From NCBI RefSeq assembly GCF_001885905.1, contig NZ_JXKM01000005.1, positions 124,001 to 188,000 on the forward strand: a stretch of DNA of 64,000 nucleotides, read 5' to 3'. This document shows positions 9,448 through 17,188 of this stretch, piece by piece (the stretch's first letter is position 1; each line of letters begins with the position of its first letter). The notes under the pieces were generated by a model that was given only the letters and a program-made list of their open reading frames with translations, did not search any database and was not told where the DNA came from. The DNA comes from Enterococcus devriesei (GTDB lineage: Bacteria > Bacillota > Bacilli > Lactobacillales > Enterococcaceae). The position numbers and the translations under genes were made by a program.

Positions 9448-9840
9448 TCATCCTTCCTGATACTCCGCAAAGGTCAAGACATACCCATCCGGATCTGCAA
9501 TGGCAAATTCTTTCGCACCATAGAAAGTCCTGTGGACCTTGGTATAGATTGGATAAATTTCTTCAATCTGCTGATAAAGGGTGTCAAAATCTTCAACAGT
9601 AATGTACAACGAAATGGAGGGCTGAATCTTTTCCGCTGCTAAGATGGGATATTCCTCGGCTAAATTATTTTTTTCTTGCACCATCAAGGTGAGCGTTTCA
9701 TTTGATAAAATCGCAAACTGCAATGTTGGTCCTTCTTCTGGAACTGAGGCTAGCACTTCCAGCTCAAGCATCTTTTGATAAAATTCAACCGATGTCGTCA
9801 CATTTTCTACCATTAAATTGGTCGTTATATTTTTAAACAT
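9448..9840 (-). CDS. VOC (glyoxalase/bleomycin resistance fold) family protein
   Basis: A 130-residue protein of normal size for a single-unit vicinal oxygen chelate protein. It has the two beta-alpha-beta-beta-beta halves: the first begins TNLMVENVTTSVEFYQKML, the second ends GAKEFAIADPDGYVLTFAEY, which includes the conserved D-P-D-G-Y turn. Such proteins are metal enzymes or drug-binding proteins; the substrate cannot be told. It sits between an AraC regulator and a Cdd1-like gene, all in one direction with short gaps, which suggests a small operon. Confidence 0.85.
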   Translation of the reverse strand: MFKNITTNLMVENVTTSVEFYQKMLELEVLASVPEEGPTLQFAILSNETLTLMVQEKNNLAEEYPILAAEKIQPSISLYITVEDFDTLYQQIEEIYPIYTKVHRTFYGAKEFAIADPDGYVLTFAEYQEG

Positions 9841-9907
9841 TTCTAACGCCTCCTTGTTGTTACATTCATTTTAGCAAGGAAGGCAGAGAACCGATTGTAA
9901 AAATGCG

Positions 9908-10684
9908 TCAATTTTTGTAGCGAGCTAAAAGCTCCAGCGGGGTGATCCCAAGATAGCGTTTGAAATCGCGATTGAAGTGAGGCTGATCGTAATAGTCGGT
10001 CACTGCCAAAATATCCGCCGGTTTAGCTTGCTGAGCCGTTAATATTTGTAAACATTTTTGGAATCGTAGGATACTTAGCACCATTTTAGGAGTTAGTCCA
10101 TAATTTTGGGCAAACAATCGTTGAGATTGGCGTGGACTAAAATTCAACTGTCGATACAACTCTTGTGTCTGTTTCGGAATGTTATTGGCAAGTCGTGGAA
10201 AAAGCTCAGTAAATTTATTCGGTTCAAGTCCCGCAAATTTTTCTGCTAAATACTGTTGGAAGAATTCCTGCGCCGCTTCAAAGCCAAGTGAAAAAAATTT
10301 TTCTTGATCGAAATCCATGAAAATTTCCTCAAGCAATACGAATTTATCCATCGCCTTCTCCGCCGAAACGCCTGTTAATTGATGAAAAGCTCCTGGCACC
10401 ATTCGAGCACCGAAAAAATAGGCTGGGCTCTGAATTTGGTAGTTAAAATCGGTTTGGCGAGTTCCCGAAAAGCCGATTATTTTTCGATCAAACTCTACAA
10501 TCAAATCAATACAGCCGTCAGCGATGATGACATTCTGCACACGACTTTTCTGGTCTGTTTTTGGAAACATCGACCAAAAACAGAGAATAAATTGATTCTC
10601 GGTTGAACAATTTTTTTCGCGATAGTTCATGACGCGCGTGAACTCTTCATTTAATAAAAAAGGAAGTTGAATCGGATAGTACAA
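9908..10684 (-). CDS. AraC-family transcriptional regulator
   Basis: A 258-residue protein. The C-terminal third (about 160-255) is an AraC-type double helix-turn-helix: FSPRQSQRLFAQNYGLTPK, then YDQPHFNRDFKRYLGITPLE, which matches the family signature. The N-terminal part (about 10-150) resembles the ligand-sensing domain common in AraC proteins that begin with a conserved G-x-R-x-x-PG segment, here FGARMVPGAF. The start is a TTG at 10684 with a strong site (GGGGAG) eight bases away. It is 67 bases ahead of the VOC gene and may control it; this is inferred from position only. Confidence 0.88.
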   Translation of the reverse strand: MYYPIQLPFLLNEEFTRVMNYREKNCSTENQFILCFWSMFPKTDQKSRVQNVIIADGCIDLIVEFDRKIIGFSGTRQTDFNYQIQSPAYFFGARMVPGAFHQLTGVSAEKAMDKFVLLEEIFMDFDQEKFFSLGFEAAQEFFQQYLAEKFAGLEPNKFTELFPRLANNIPKQTQELYRQLNFSPRQSQRLFAQNYGLTPKMVLSILRFQKCLQILTAQQAKPADILAVTDYYDQPHFNRDFKRYLGITPLELLARYKN

Positions 10685-10705
10685 CTTAAGCGCTCCCCTC
10701 TAAAA

Positions 10706-10731
10706 AAGGGCATGGATTCTTCCATGCCCTT
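10706..10731 (-). terminator. Rho-independent terminator of pstS
   Basis: Arms AAGGGCATGGA (10706-10716) and TCCATGCCCTT (10721-10731) form an 11-bp stem with a 4-base loop, followed on the minus strand by a T run. It is six bases after the pstS stop and separates pstS from the AraC gene. Confidence 0.9.
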
Positions 10732-10736
10732 ATATC

Positions 10737-11588
10737 TTATTTGATTACATTGCCTTCCCAATCACGTTCGACCTTCATGTCAGAGATTGGAATATAGCCG
10801 AGTTTGGAAACGACCTTTCCTTGAACATCCTCTGAAAGCATATAATCAAGGAAATCCTTGACTAATTCTTTTGGCTGACCCTTAGTATACATGTGCTCAT
10901 AGGCCCAGATCTTCCAAAGATTGGTACTGACATTTTCATCTGTTGGCTGGATATCATCGATACTCAGTGTTTGAACTTCTTTTGTTACATAAGAAAAAGC
11001 GGTATAACTGATTGCTCCCGGCGTATCAGCTACGATTTGCCGCACCATCCCACTGGAATCTTGTTCCTGTGCTCGAATCGCGGTTTTCCCATCTAAGACC
11101 CACTGTTCAAAGGTAGCACGTGTACCACTACCTGACGCACGATTCAAAATTACAATTTCCTGATTTTTGCCGCCGACTTCTTGCCAATTTTTGATCTCGC
11201 CTAAGAAAATCTTCCGCAGATTTTCTAAGCTAATATTTTTTATGCCTACCCCTTTATTGACGATTGGAGTAATTCCAACAACCGCAACTTTATGATCGAC
11301 TAATTTATTTGCATCAATCCCATTTTTCTCTTCCGCAAACAAATCCGAGTTTCCAATATCTACAGCTCCAGATTGGACTTGGCTCAAACCCGTTCCGCTT
11401 CCGCCACCTTGGACATTGATGAATCTTCCGGGATTTTTACCTTGATATTCTTCAGCGACCGTTTCAACGAGTGGTTGCAGTGCAGATGAACCCACAGCAG
11501 TGATTGACTCGCCGCGATCGATCCATTTTGAACAGCCTGACAAAAGTAAAATCATTCCTAATAGAGGAATTAATAACCATTTCTTCAT
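10737..11588 (-). CDS. pstS: PstS-like phosphate-binding lipoprotein, orphan copy
   Basis: A 283-residue extracellular solute-binding protein for phosphate. The N-terminus is a lipoprotein signal (LLGMILLLSGC), with the lipid-modified Cys near residue 20. Phosphate-binding features are present: VGSSALQPLVE, GGGSGTGLSQV and ILNRASGSGTRATFEQW. The start at 11588 is chosen because AAGGAG lies seven bases upstream; a longer frame from 11606 has no ribosome site and would add six residues. No pstC, pstA, pstB or phoU gene is in the window, and it is flanked by its own terminator, so it is transcribed alone here and must work with a transporter encoded elsewhere. Confidence 0.9.
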   Translation of the reverse strand: MKKWLLIPLLGMILLLSGCSKWIDRGESITAVGSSALQPLVETVAEEYQGKNPGRFINVQGGGSGTGLSQVQSGAVDIGNSDLFAEEKNGIDANKLVDHKVAVVGITPIVNKGVGIKNISLENLRKIFLGEIKNWQEVGGKNQEIVILNRASGSGTRATFEQWVLDGKTAIRAQEQDSSGMVRQIVADTPGAISYTAFSYVTKEVQTLSIDDIQPTDENVSTNLWKIWAYEHMYTKGQPKELVKDFLDYMLSEDVQGKVVSKLGYIPISDMKVERDWEGNVIK

Positions 11589-11681
11589 GAAAAATCTCCT
11601 TAACATGTTTCCTTTGAATTAAGTTACATTAAACAAGCTAGTCCATTTTATCCTATCAAACCCTGAAAGCGCAAATAATTT

Positions 11682-13130
11682 TTATAAGAGAGGTGAAATT
11701 AGTCGGGCAATGCCTTCTTTAAATTTAATCCAAGTGCCACGCTGATCGTATTTTTCTTGGGTCAACAGCTCAGAACACGTTGAATCCTGATAAAACGCTG
11801 CTCTCACCTGTTCCGCAAAATCACTATCATAAACGATCGTGTTCACTTCAAAATCCAATTTGAATGAGCGCACATCAATGTTCGCTGAACCCACCGAGGC
11901 AATTCCGGAATCGATCACCATTGTTTTCGCATGGATAAATCCATTCTCATAGGTTTCGATAATCGCACCATATTCGATCAGCTCGGCAACAAAGGAATAA
12001 GTCGCCCAGTAAACCAGCAAATGGTCCGGTTTATTAGGAATTTGGATTCGTACTTTGACACCTGATAGCAGCGCCAGCTTCAACCCTTCGTGAATCGAAG
12101 CATCGGGAATATAATAGGGTGTTTGAATCAAAATTTCTTTCTTAGCTAGATTGATCATTTTTAAATAAGTCATTTTGATTTGTTCATGTTCACTATCCGG
12201 ACCGCTGCTGACAATTTGCAAGGCCAGTTTGCCTTCAGACTCAATCTCCGGAAAATAATCCGGTTGATAGACAACTTCATTTTTTTGTTGAGAATTCCAA
12301 TCCATCAAAAAGCGGTTCTGCAAAGTATAAACAGCATGGCCACGAATCCGTAAATGATTGTCCCGCCAATAACCGAATTTCTCTACTAATCCTAAATACT
12401 CATCGCCGACGTTAAAACCACCAGTATAGCCGATCTCTCCGTCGATCACTACGATCTTACGATGATTACGATAATTCATTCGTGGATTTATATAAGGCAG
12501 AAACAATGGAAAGAAAAATTCCACTTCCCCTCCAGCTTCAATTAAAGGAGCAAAAAAACGACGGTTGGCTTGCGTGGAACCCCAAGCATCCAGCAATAAT
12601 CGGACTTTTACGCCACGATTAGCGGCTGCCATTAGTGCGGCGCGAACCTCAAGCCCTAAAGCGTCTGCCCGATAAATATAATATTCCATATGGATGTGAA
12701 ACTTCGCCTGCTGGATATCTTCTAGCAGTGCATCAAATTTTTCTCGTCCATCCGTATAAAGTATCACTTCATTATTGGTGGTATATAATGAACTTTCAAA
12801 AATCGTCAACATATAGATCAACTGTCTCGGATCAACTTGATCAGTATTAGGCTTAGGAAACAATCCGCGATGAAAGGCCCGCTGCTGCTGCTGCACTTCA
12901 ACGTTCATCCCGATTTTCGTTTGAATCTTCAAATCAAAGATCCGTTCCTTCGAGATCCCTTTCCCGAAAAAGATATATAAAATAAATCCCAATACGGGAA
13001 TAAAGGTTAAGACTAATAACCATGCCCACGTATTGACCGTATCCTTACGTTCACGAAAAACGATAATAAACGATAAAATTGTATTGATAATTAAGAAAAA
13101 TAACCCCATATGCTCTGTCACAAACGACAT
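11682..13130 (-). CDS. cls: Cardiolipin synthase
   Basis: A 482-residue membrane enzyme that joins two phosphatidylglycerol molecules to make cardiolipin and glycerol. Two hydrophobic segments at residues about 8-28 and 37-57 anchor it. Two phospholipase D motifs follow: HRKIVVIDGEIGYTGG near 220 and HAKTMVIDSGIASVGS near 400, each with the H-K-D triad. Length is normal for the Gram-positive Cls family. AAGGAG upstream of 13130 supports the start. Enterococcal Cls variants are linked to daptomycin response, which is family knowledge and not visible here. Confidence 0.95.
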   Translation of the reverse strand: MSFVTEHMGLFFLIINTILSFIIVFRERKDTVNTWAWLLVLTFIPVLGFILYIFFGKGISKERIFDLKIQTKIGMNVEVQQQQRAFHRGLFPKPNTDQVDPRQLIYMLTIFESSLYTTNNEVILYTDGREKFDALLEDIQQAKFHIHMEYYIYRADALGLEVRAALMAAANRGVKVRLLLDAWGSTQANRRFFAPLIEAGGEVEFFFPLFLPYINPRMNYRNHRKIVVIDGEIGYTGGFNVGDEYLGLVEKFGYWRDNHLRIRGHAVYTLQNRFLMDWNSQQKNEVVYQPDYFPEIESEGKLALQIVSSGPDSEHEQIKMTYLKMINLAKKEILIQTPYYIPDASIHEGLKLALLSGVKVRIQIPNKPDHLLVYWATYSFVAELIEYGAIIETYENGFIHAKTMVIDSGIASVGSANIDVRSFKLDFEVNTIVYDSDFAEQVRAAFYQDSTCSELLTQEKYDQRGTWIKFKEGIARLISPLL

Positions 13131-13189
13131 GCCCCCAACTCCTTCTTATAAAGAATAGCCGAGAAAAAGCGGATTGTAAACCGACGACT

Positions 13190-13627
13190 TTAATGATTTG
13201 TCGCTTTTTCCAATCGCATATCAATGTGGGGAATATCATCTTCCAAATAAATTTCCGAACAAGTCGCAAATCCAAAGGACTGATAAAAATCGGTTAAATG
13301 GGCTTGTGCCGAAATAATCACCGGCCGCTGGGGAAAACGCTCTTTGATTGCTTCCAGTGTTTCCGTAACAAGTTTTCGTCCTAACTGTTGTCCGCGAAAT
13401 GCTTTTGCTACCAAGACACGGCCAAAATGGATGCCGTCAACCGTTTCATAAATCCGTGCATACGCCTGCAACATATCATTCTCCATCAAATAAACATGGA
13501 GCGCTTCACGATCGATTTCATCGACTTCTTGATACGGACAGTTTTGTTCAACGACAAAAACGGCGGTTCGTGCTTGCAAAATAGTCAATAATTCTTGTGA
13601 TGATAATTGATCGGTGGTTTTGATCAT
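13190..13627 (-). CDS. ElaA-type GNAT N-acetyltransferase
   Basis: A 145-residue acetyltransferase. The acetyl-CoA-binding loop is FGRVLVAKAFRGQQLGRKL, in the usual R-G-x-x-x-G pattern. The early segment LQARTAVFVVEQNCPYQEVD and the end SEIYLEDDIPHIDMRLEK match the ElaA subfamily. The substrate is unknown. AGGAGG precedes the ATG at 13627. It sits between cls and the SMR gene, with gaps of about 50-60 bases on each side. Confidence 0.88.
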   Translation of the reverse strand: MIKTTDQLSSQELLTILQARTAVFVVEQNCPYQEVDEIDREALHVYLMENDMLQAYARIYETVDGIHFGRVLVAKAFRGQQLGRKLVTETLEAIKERFPQRPVIISAQAHLTDFYQSFGFATCSEIYLEDDIPHIDMRLEKATNH

Positions 13628-13676
13628 AATTGCCTCCTGTAATTTTCTGTTTGAATTAGTGTAACCTATTTTTCTC

Positions 13677-13997
13677 CTAATGTCCGCTAGTTACTTTGAT
13701 CCCGATGATTCCGATAATCAACAGCAACACAAAAAAACTAGTGAGTAAAGACAAGTGATCGTGAAAGAACAGCAGTCCTACGATAATCGAACCAACCGCT
13801 CCGATTCCTGTCCAGATCGGATACGCCAAACTCATTGACAAGGCGTGTAACGATTTCGCTAAAAAGAAAAAGCTAGCTGCCATACCGATTAAGGTTAAAA
13901 TTGAAAAATTCAACCGACTAAACCCTTCACTTAATTTCATCATCGTTGCCCAAAAAACTTCGAAAGCTCCTGCCACAATCAATGCTACCCATGCCAT
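13677..13997 (-). CDS. Small multidrug resistance (SMR) transporter, Gdx/SugE-like
   Basis: A 106-residue protein with four membrane helices, the size of SMR transporters, which work as antiparallel dimers exchanging a cation for protons. The essential glutamate is in AFEVFWATMMK (residue about 13). The segments EGFSRL and YPIWTGIGAVGS resemble the SugE/Gdx branch, which exports guanidinium, more than EmrE-type drug pumps; this is my reading by eye. It is a single gene, not a paired SMR. GAGGAGG precedes the ATG. A promoter and terminator hairpin lie in its leader (14068-14173), which suggests attenuation control. Confidence 0.85.
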   Translation of the reverse strand: MAWVALIVAGAFEVFWATMMKLSEGFSRLNFSILTLIGMAASFFFLAKSLHALSMSLAYPIWTGIGAVGSIIVGLLFFHDHLSLLTSFFVLLLIIGIIGIKVTSGH

Positions 13998-14067
13998 AAT
14001 AAATTCCTCCTCAATTTTTTTAATTTCCTCACCGTCAATTCAGCCCCAAAAAAGACAAACAAAAAAA

Positions 14068-14108
14068 GGGAGTCCAATTTCTTCAAAGACCTAACGAAAT
14101 TGGCTCCC
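14068..14108 (-). terminator. Terminator hairpin in the leader of the SMR gene (possible attenuator)
   Basis: Arms GGGAGTCCAATTTC (14068-14081) and GAAATTGGCTCCC (14096-14108) form a stem of 13 pairs with one bulged base. On the minus strand it is followed by a run of seven T. It lies about 70 bases before the SMR start and downstream of a good promoter, so most transcripts would stop here unless the hairpin is prevented. No known riboswitch class was recognised. Confidence 0.75.
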
Positions 14109-14132
14109 TTGCTCGGCAGCGGTTAAATTAAA

Positions 14133-14173
14133 TTCATTGCTATTTTAGAACCTTTTAACTTAAAAAGCAAATT
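14133..14173 (-). promoter_or_regulatory. Candidate promoter driving the SMR leader
   Basis: In the minus strand between the ftsX terminator and the leader hairpin, TTGCTT and TAAAAT are separated by 17 bases. The start would fall roughly 25-35 bases ahead of the hairpin. Coordinates are approximate. Confidence 0.5.
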
Positions 14174-14185
14174 TTTGCTATTAAA

Positions 14186-14220
14186 AAGGAGGTGTGACAA
14201 ATGTCTTGTCGCACCTCCTT
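14186..14220 (-). terminator. Rho-independent terminator of ftsX, part of a repeated 3' element
   Basis: Arms AAGGAGGTGTGACAA (14186-14200) and TTGTCGCACCTCCTT (14206-14220) pair over 15 positions with one mismatch, with a T run on the minus strand. The 40 bases between it and the ftsX stop resemble the sequence after the gene ending at 22773. Confidence 0.9.
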
Positions 14221-14261
14221 CTTCCAAATAAACGGCGTTTCCGTCGTAGCTTCTTACTAAC

Positions 14262-15146
14262 TTAGATTTTTAAGAAACGACGCATTGAAATCACTGAACC
14301 TAGGGAACCAATCATATAACCGCCGACGGCCATGACAATGTCTAAGATCCAAACAATCTGGTTAGGACGCAATAACGCCAGGTTTGATTGCAGTAGATAA
14401 GGCGCTGCTAAACCGTAAACTTGTTGGTAACCATAAGTCAAAACTAAAATCGGAACGATCGAACCGATCAAGCCGATCCAGCCACCTTCAAGGAAGAAAG
14501 GCCAGCGTATGTAGCCATTTTTCGCTCCCACTAGACGCATGATCTGAATCTCGGTTTTCCGTGAGATGATGGTGATCCGAATCGTGTTTGAGATCAAGAA
14601 AATCGCCACAAAAATTAATAATGCTGCGGCTGCTAGTCCCCACGTCCGAACGACTTTCGCCATTTGAATGATACGGTCGGCTGAGTTTCCGCCGTAATTC
14701 GCTCTAAAGACATTCGGCAATTGACTCGCTTGACGTGTGACCGGTCGAATATATTGAGCATCCGTCGCACTAACTACATAGACATCATAAAGGGGATTGC
14801 TGTCGCCTTCAAATAAATCCCACGCGTCACCCATTTGGGCTTGGATTTTTTTCAACTGATCCTCTTTACTAGAGAAAGTCACTTTATCCACATGGTTGAT
14901 ATCTTGTAAATCTGTTTTTAATTCTTTTAATTCTTTTTCTTTTGTACCGATATCAACAAAGACCGTCACTTCGACATTGCCTTCGACATCATGAGCTAGT
15001 TTTGTCGCATTCATGATCACAGCTAGGAAGATTCCTGCCATTGTTAACGTGATCGTCACCGCACTGACTGAAGCCAATGTCATCCAGCCGTTACGTTTGA
15101 CACTCTTGATACTTTCCAACAAATGTCGGAAGAAATTTCTAATCAT
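14262..15146 (-). CDS. ftsX: Cell division ABC transporter permease-like protein FtsX
   Basis: A 294-residue membrane protein with four helices (near 25-45, 165-190, 215-240 and 265-285) and an extracellular loop between the first two. It pairs with FtsE and controls peptidoglycan hydrolases at the septum. The start at 15146 (MIRNFFRHLLESIKS) overlaps the ftsE stop in the sequence ATGATTAG, the usual coupling; a longer frame from 15173 lies inside ftsE. Length is normal for Gram-positive FtsX. A strong terminator follows. Confidence 0.95.
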   Translation of the reverse strand: MIRNFFRHLLESIKSVKRNGWMTLASVSAVTITLTMAGIFLAVIMNATKLAHDVEGNVEVTVFVDIGTKEKELKELKTDLQDINHVDKVTFSSKEDQLKKIQAQMGDAWDLFEGDSNPLYDVYVVSATDAQYIRPVTRQASQLPNVFRANYGGNSADRIIQMAKVVRTWGLAAAALLIFVAIFLISNTIRITIISRKTEIQIMRLVGAKNGYIRWPFFLEGGWIGLIGSIVPILVLTYGYQQVYGLAAPYLLQSNLALLRPNQIVWILDIVMAVGGYMIGSLGSVISMRRFLKI

Positions 15147-15828
15147 CAAACTCATATTCCCCTTCCGCTTCATCTCGAACGATCAAACCATTTTCAATCG
15201 CGATCAAACGATGGCGCATCGTATCAACAATTGTCTTGTTGTGCGTCGCCATAACAATGGTCGTTCCTTGATTATTGATTCGCTCTAATAGATTCATGAT
15301 CTCCCAAGAAGTATCCGGGTCCAAATTCCCTGTTGGTTCATCAGCGATCAAAACTTTAGGTGTATTTACAATTGCCCGTGCAATCGACACCCGTTGCTGT
15401 TCCCCACCAGATAATTCATTTGGGAAAACGCGGACTTTATGTTTCAAGCCGACAAGATCCAACACTTCCATGACACGTTTTTTGATTTCACGCGGTTTAC
15501 GACCAATTACTTGCATTGCGTAAGCAACATTTTCATAAACCGTTTTTCTTGGTAATAATTTGAAATCCTGAAAGACGACGCCGACATCACGACGCAAATA
15601 AGGGACTTCTTTATTTTTGATTTTCAATAAATCATGACGAGCAACATCCAACACTTTCCCAGAAGTTGCTTTTTCTTCGCGGTACATCAATTTGATAAAG
15701 GTAGATTTTCCGCTACCAGAGGGACCAACAACATAGACGAACTCACCTTGCTCGATATGGACCGAAATCCCACGTACAGCAGTTGTCTTATTCGGATATT
15801 TTTTTGTTACATCCTGCATTTCAATCAT
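15139..15828 (-). CDS. ftsE: Cell division ATP-binding protein FtsE
   Basis: A 229-residue ABC ATPase that energises FtsX. Walker A is GPSGSGKST, the signature is LSGGEQQRVSIARA, and Walker B is VLIADEPTGNLD, all canonical. Its 3' end overlaps ftsX by eight bases. The gene follows prfB with a gap of about 95 bases. The order secA-prfB-ftsE-ftsX is conserved in Lactobacillales. Confidence 0.97.
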   Translation of the reverse strand: MIEMQDVTKKYPNKTTAVRGISVHIEQGEFVYVVGPSGSGKSTFIKLMYREEKATSGKVLDVARHDLLKIKNKEVPYLRRDVGVVFQDFKLLPRKTVYENVAYAMQVIGRKPREIKKRVMEVLDLVGLKHKVRVFPNELSGGEQQRVSIARAIVNTPKVLIADEPTGNLDPDTSWEIMNLLERINNQGTTIVMATHNKTIVDTMRHRLIAIENGLIVRDEAEGEYEFDD

Positions 15829-15923
15829 GCTTTATCTCTCCAAACCTCTTAAATTCTTTGTTATTATAGCACGTCAACATTGCAACTGGCTTTCATTACT
15901 TTACAATTTGATTTCATTTTAGC

Positions 15924-17034
15924 TTAGGCTTCTTGTGCTAGACGCCATTTCAAGTAAGCATCAATGAAAGGATCCAAATCACCATCCATCACCGCTTGGA
16001 CATTTCCTGTCTCATAATCGGTTCGGTGATCTTTCACCATTGAGTAAGGATGGAACACATAGGAGCGAATTTGCGAGCCCCAACCGATTTCCTTTTGCTC
16101 GCCTCGTAGTGCGGCCGCTTCTTGCTCTTTTTTCTCAATTTCCAATTGGTAAAGTTTGGCTTTCAATGTCTGCATCGCGGTTTCCCGGTTATGAAATTGT
16201 GAACGCTGCGCCTGACTGGCAACGACTGTTCCGGTTGGCAAGTGAGTGATCCGAACAGCAGAAGATGTTTTGTTGATATGCTGTCCACCGGCTCCACTTG
16301 CCCGGTAAACATCCACTTTCAAATCATCTGGATTAATTTCAACTTCAATATTTTCATCTAATTCAGGCATGACTTCCACCGAACAAAATGACGTGTGACG
16401 CCGACTAGCTGAGTCAAAAGGCGAGATCCGAACTAAACGATGAACGCCTTTTTCCGATTTTAGATAGCCATAGGCATTGGTACCTTTAATCATTAAGGTC
16501 ACACTCTTAATGCCCGCTTCATCTCCTGCTTGATAATCGATCGTTTCTACTGAAAAGCCATGCTGTTCTGACCAACGTGTATACATCCGCAAAAGCATCG
16601 AACCCCAATCCTGTGATTCTGTTCCACCCGCTCCAGGATGCAGTTCCAAGATCGCATTGTTTTTATCATAAGGCTCATCCAATAGTAAGGACAATTCAAA
16701 GCCTGCGACTTTTTCCTGCAGCTGCAACAAACGTTGTTCCAACTCTGTTTGCAGTTCACTGTCAAATTCTTCTTGCTGCATTTCCCACATCAGATTAAGT
16801 TCTTCGCTCTCATTAGCGATCGCTTGAAATTGATCGTAGGTTTCTTTTTCGCCATTGTTGTGATTGATCAGTGCTTGGGCTTTTTCCGAATCATCCCAAA
16901 AATCGGGGGCCGTCATTTGGTTTTCTGCTTCTGCAATGTCTTCTTCTAACTGTTCGAGGTCAAAGAGACCCCCTGAAACTAGTTACTTGCTCTTGCATCG
17001 TATCTAATAAATTCCGGATTTCTGCGTTTTCCAA
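15924..17034 (-). CDS. prfB: Peptide chain release factor 2, with programmed +1 frameshift
   Basis: RF2 recognises UGA and UAA stops. The gene is in two frames. The first runs from a TTG at 17034, preceded by a GAGGGA site, for 24 codons to a TGA at 16962-16960. Immediately before it is the shift signal: an internal Shine-Dalgarno-like AGGGGG, then CTT TGA C. Skipping the T at 16962 joins the frame that runs from 16961 to the stop at 15924, giving about 369 residues, normal for RF2. The conserved GGQ peptidyl hydrolysis motif is in [15 protein letters not shown], and the SPF stop-reading motif is in [11 protein letters not shown]. This autoregulation by UGA readthrough is well known for RF2. 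Confidence 0.96.
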
Positions 17035-17131
17035 TTTTATTCCCTCTTTCTCATGAATAAAGAAAATATCCCCTCATTCAATCCTAAAAACCTGCTTAAC
17101 AAAAAATTTGAGTGATCCATTCGTAAAACAA

Positions 17132-17159
17132 GAGCTGCGACATCTAAATGTCCCAGCTC
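17132..17159 (-). terminator. Rho-independent terminator of secA, part of a repeated 3' element
   Basis: Arms GAGCTGCGACAT (17132-17143) and ATGTCCCAGCTC (17148-17159) form a 12-position stem with one mismatch and a 4-base loop, followed on the minus strand by TTGTTTT. The segment between it and the secA stop resembles the regions after ftsX and after the gene ending at 22773. Confidence 0.85.
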
Positions 17160-17188
17160 CTCTGAAAATCAACTGTTGCGTGAAGCTC

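Noticed and set aside
13998-14185. Guanidine-I (ykkC) or guanidine-II riboswitch before the SMR gene
   Set aside because: The conserved segments of guanidine-I and the twin ACGR loops of guanidine-II are not seen. Only an unclassified leader with a terminator can be claimed.
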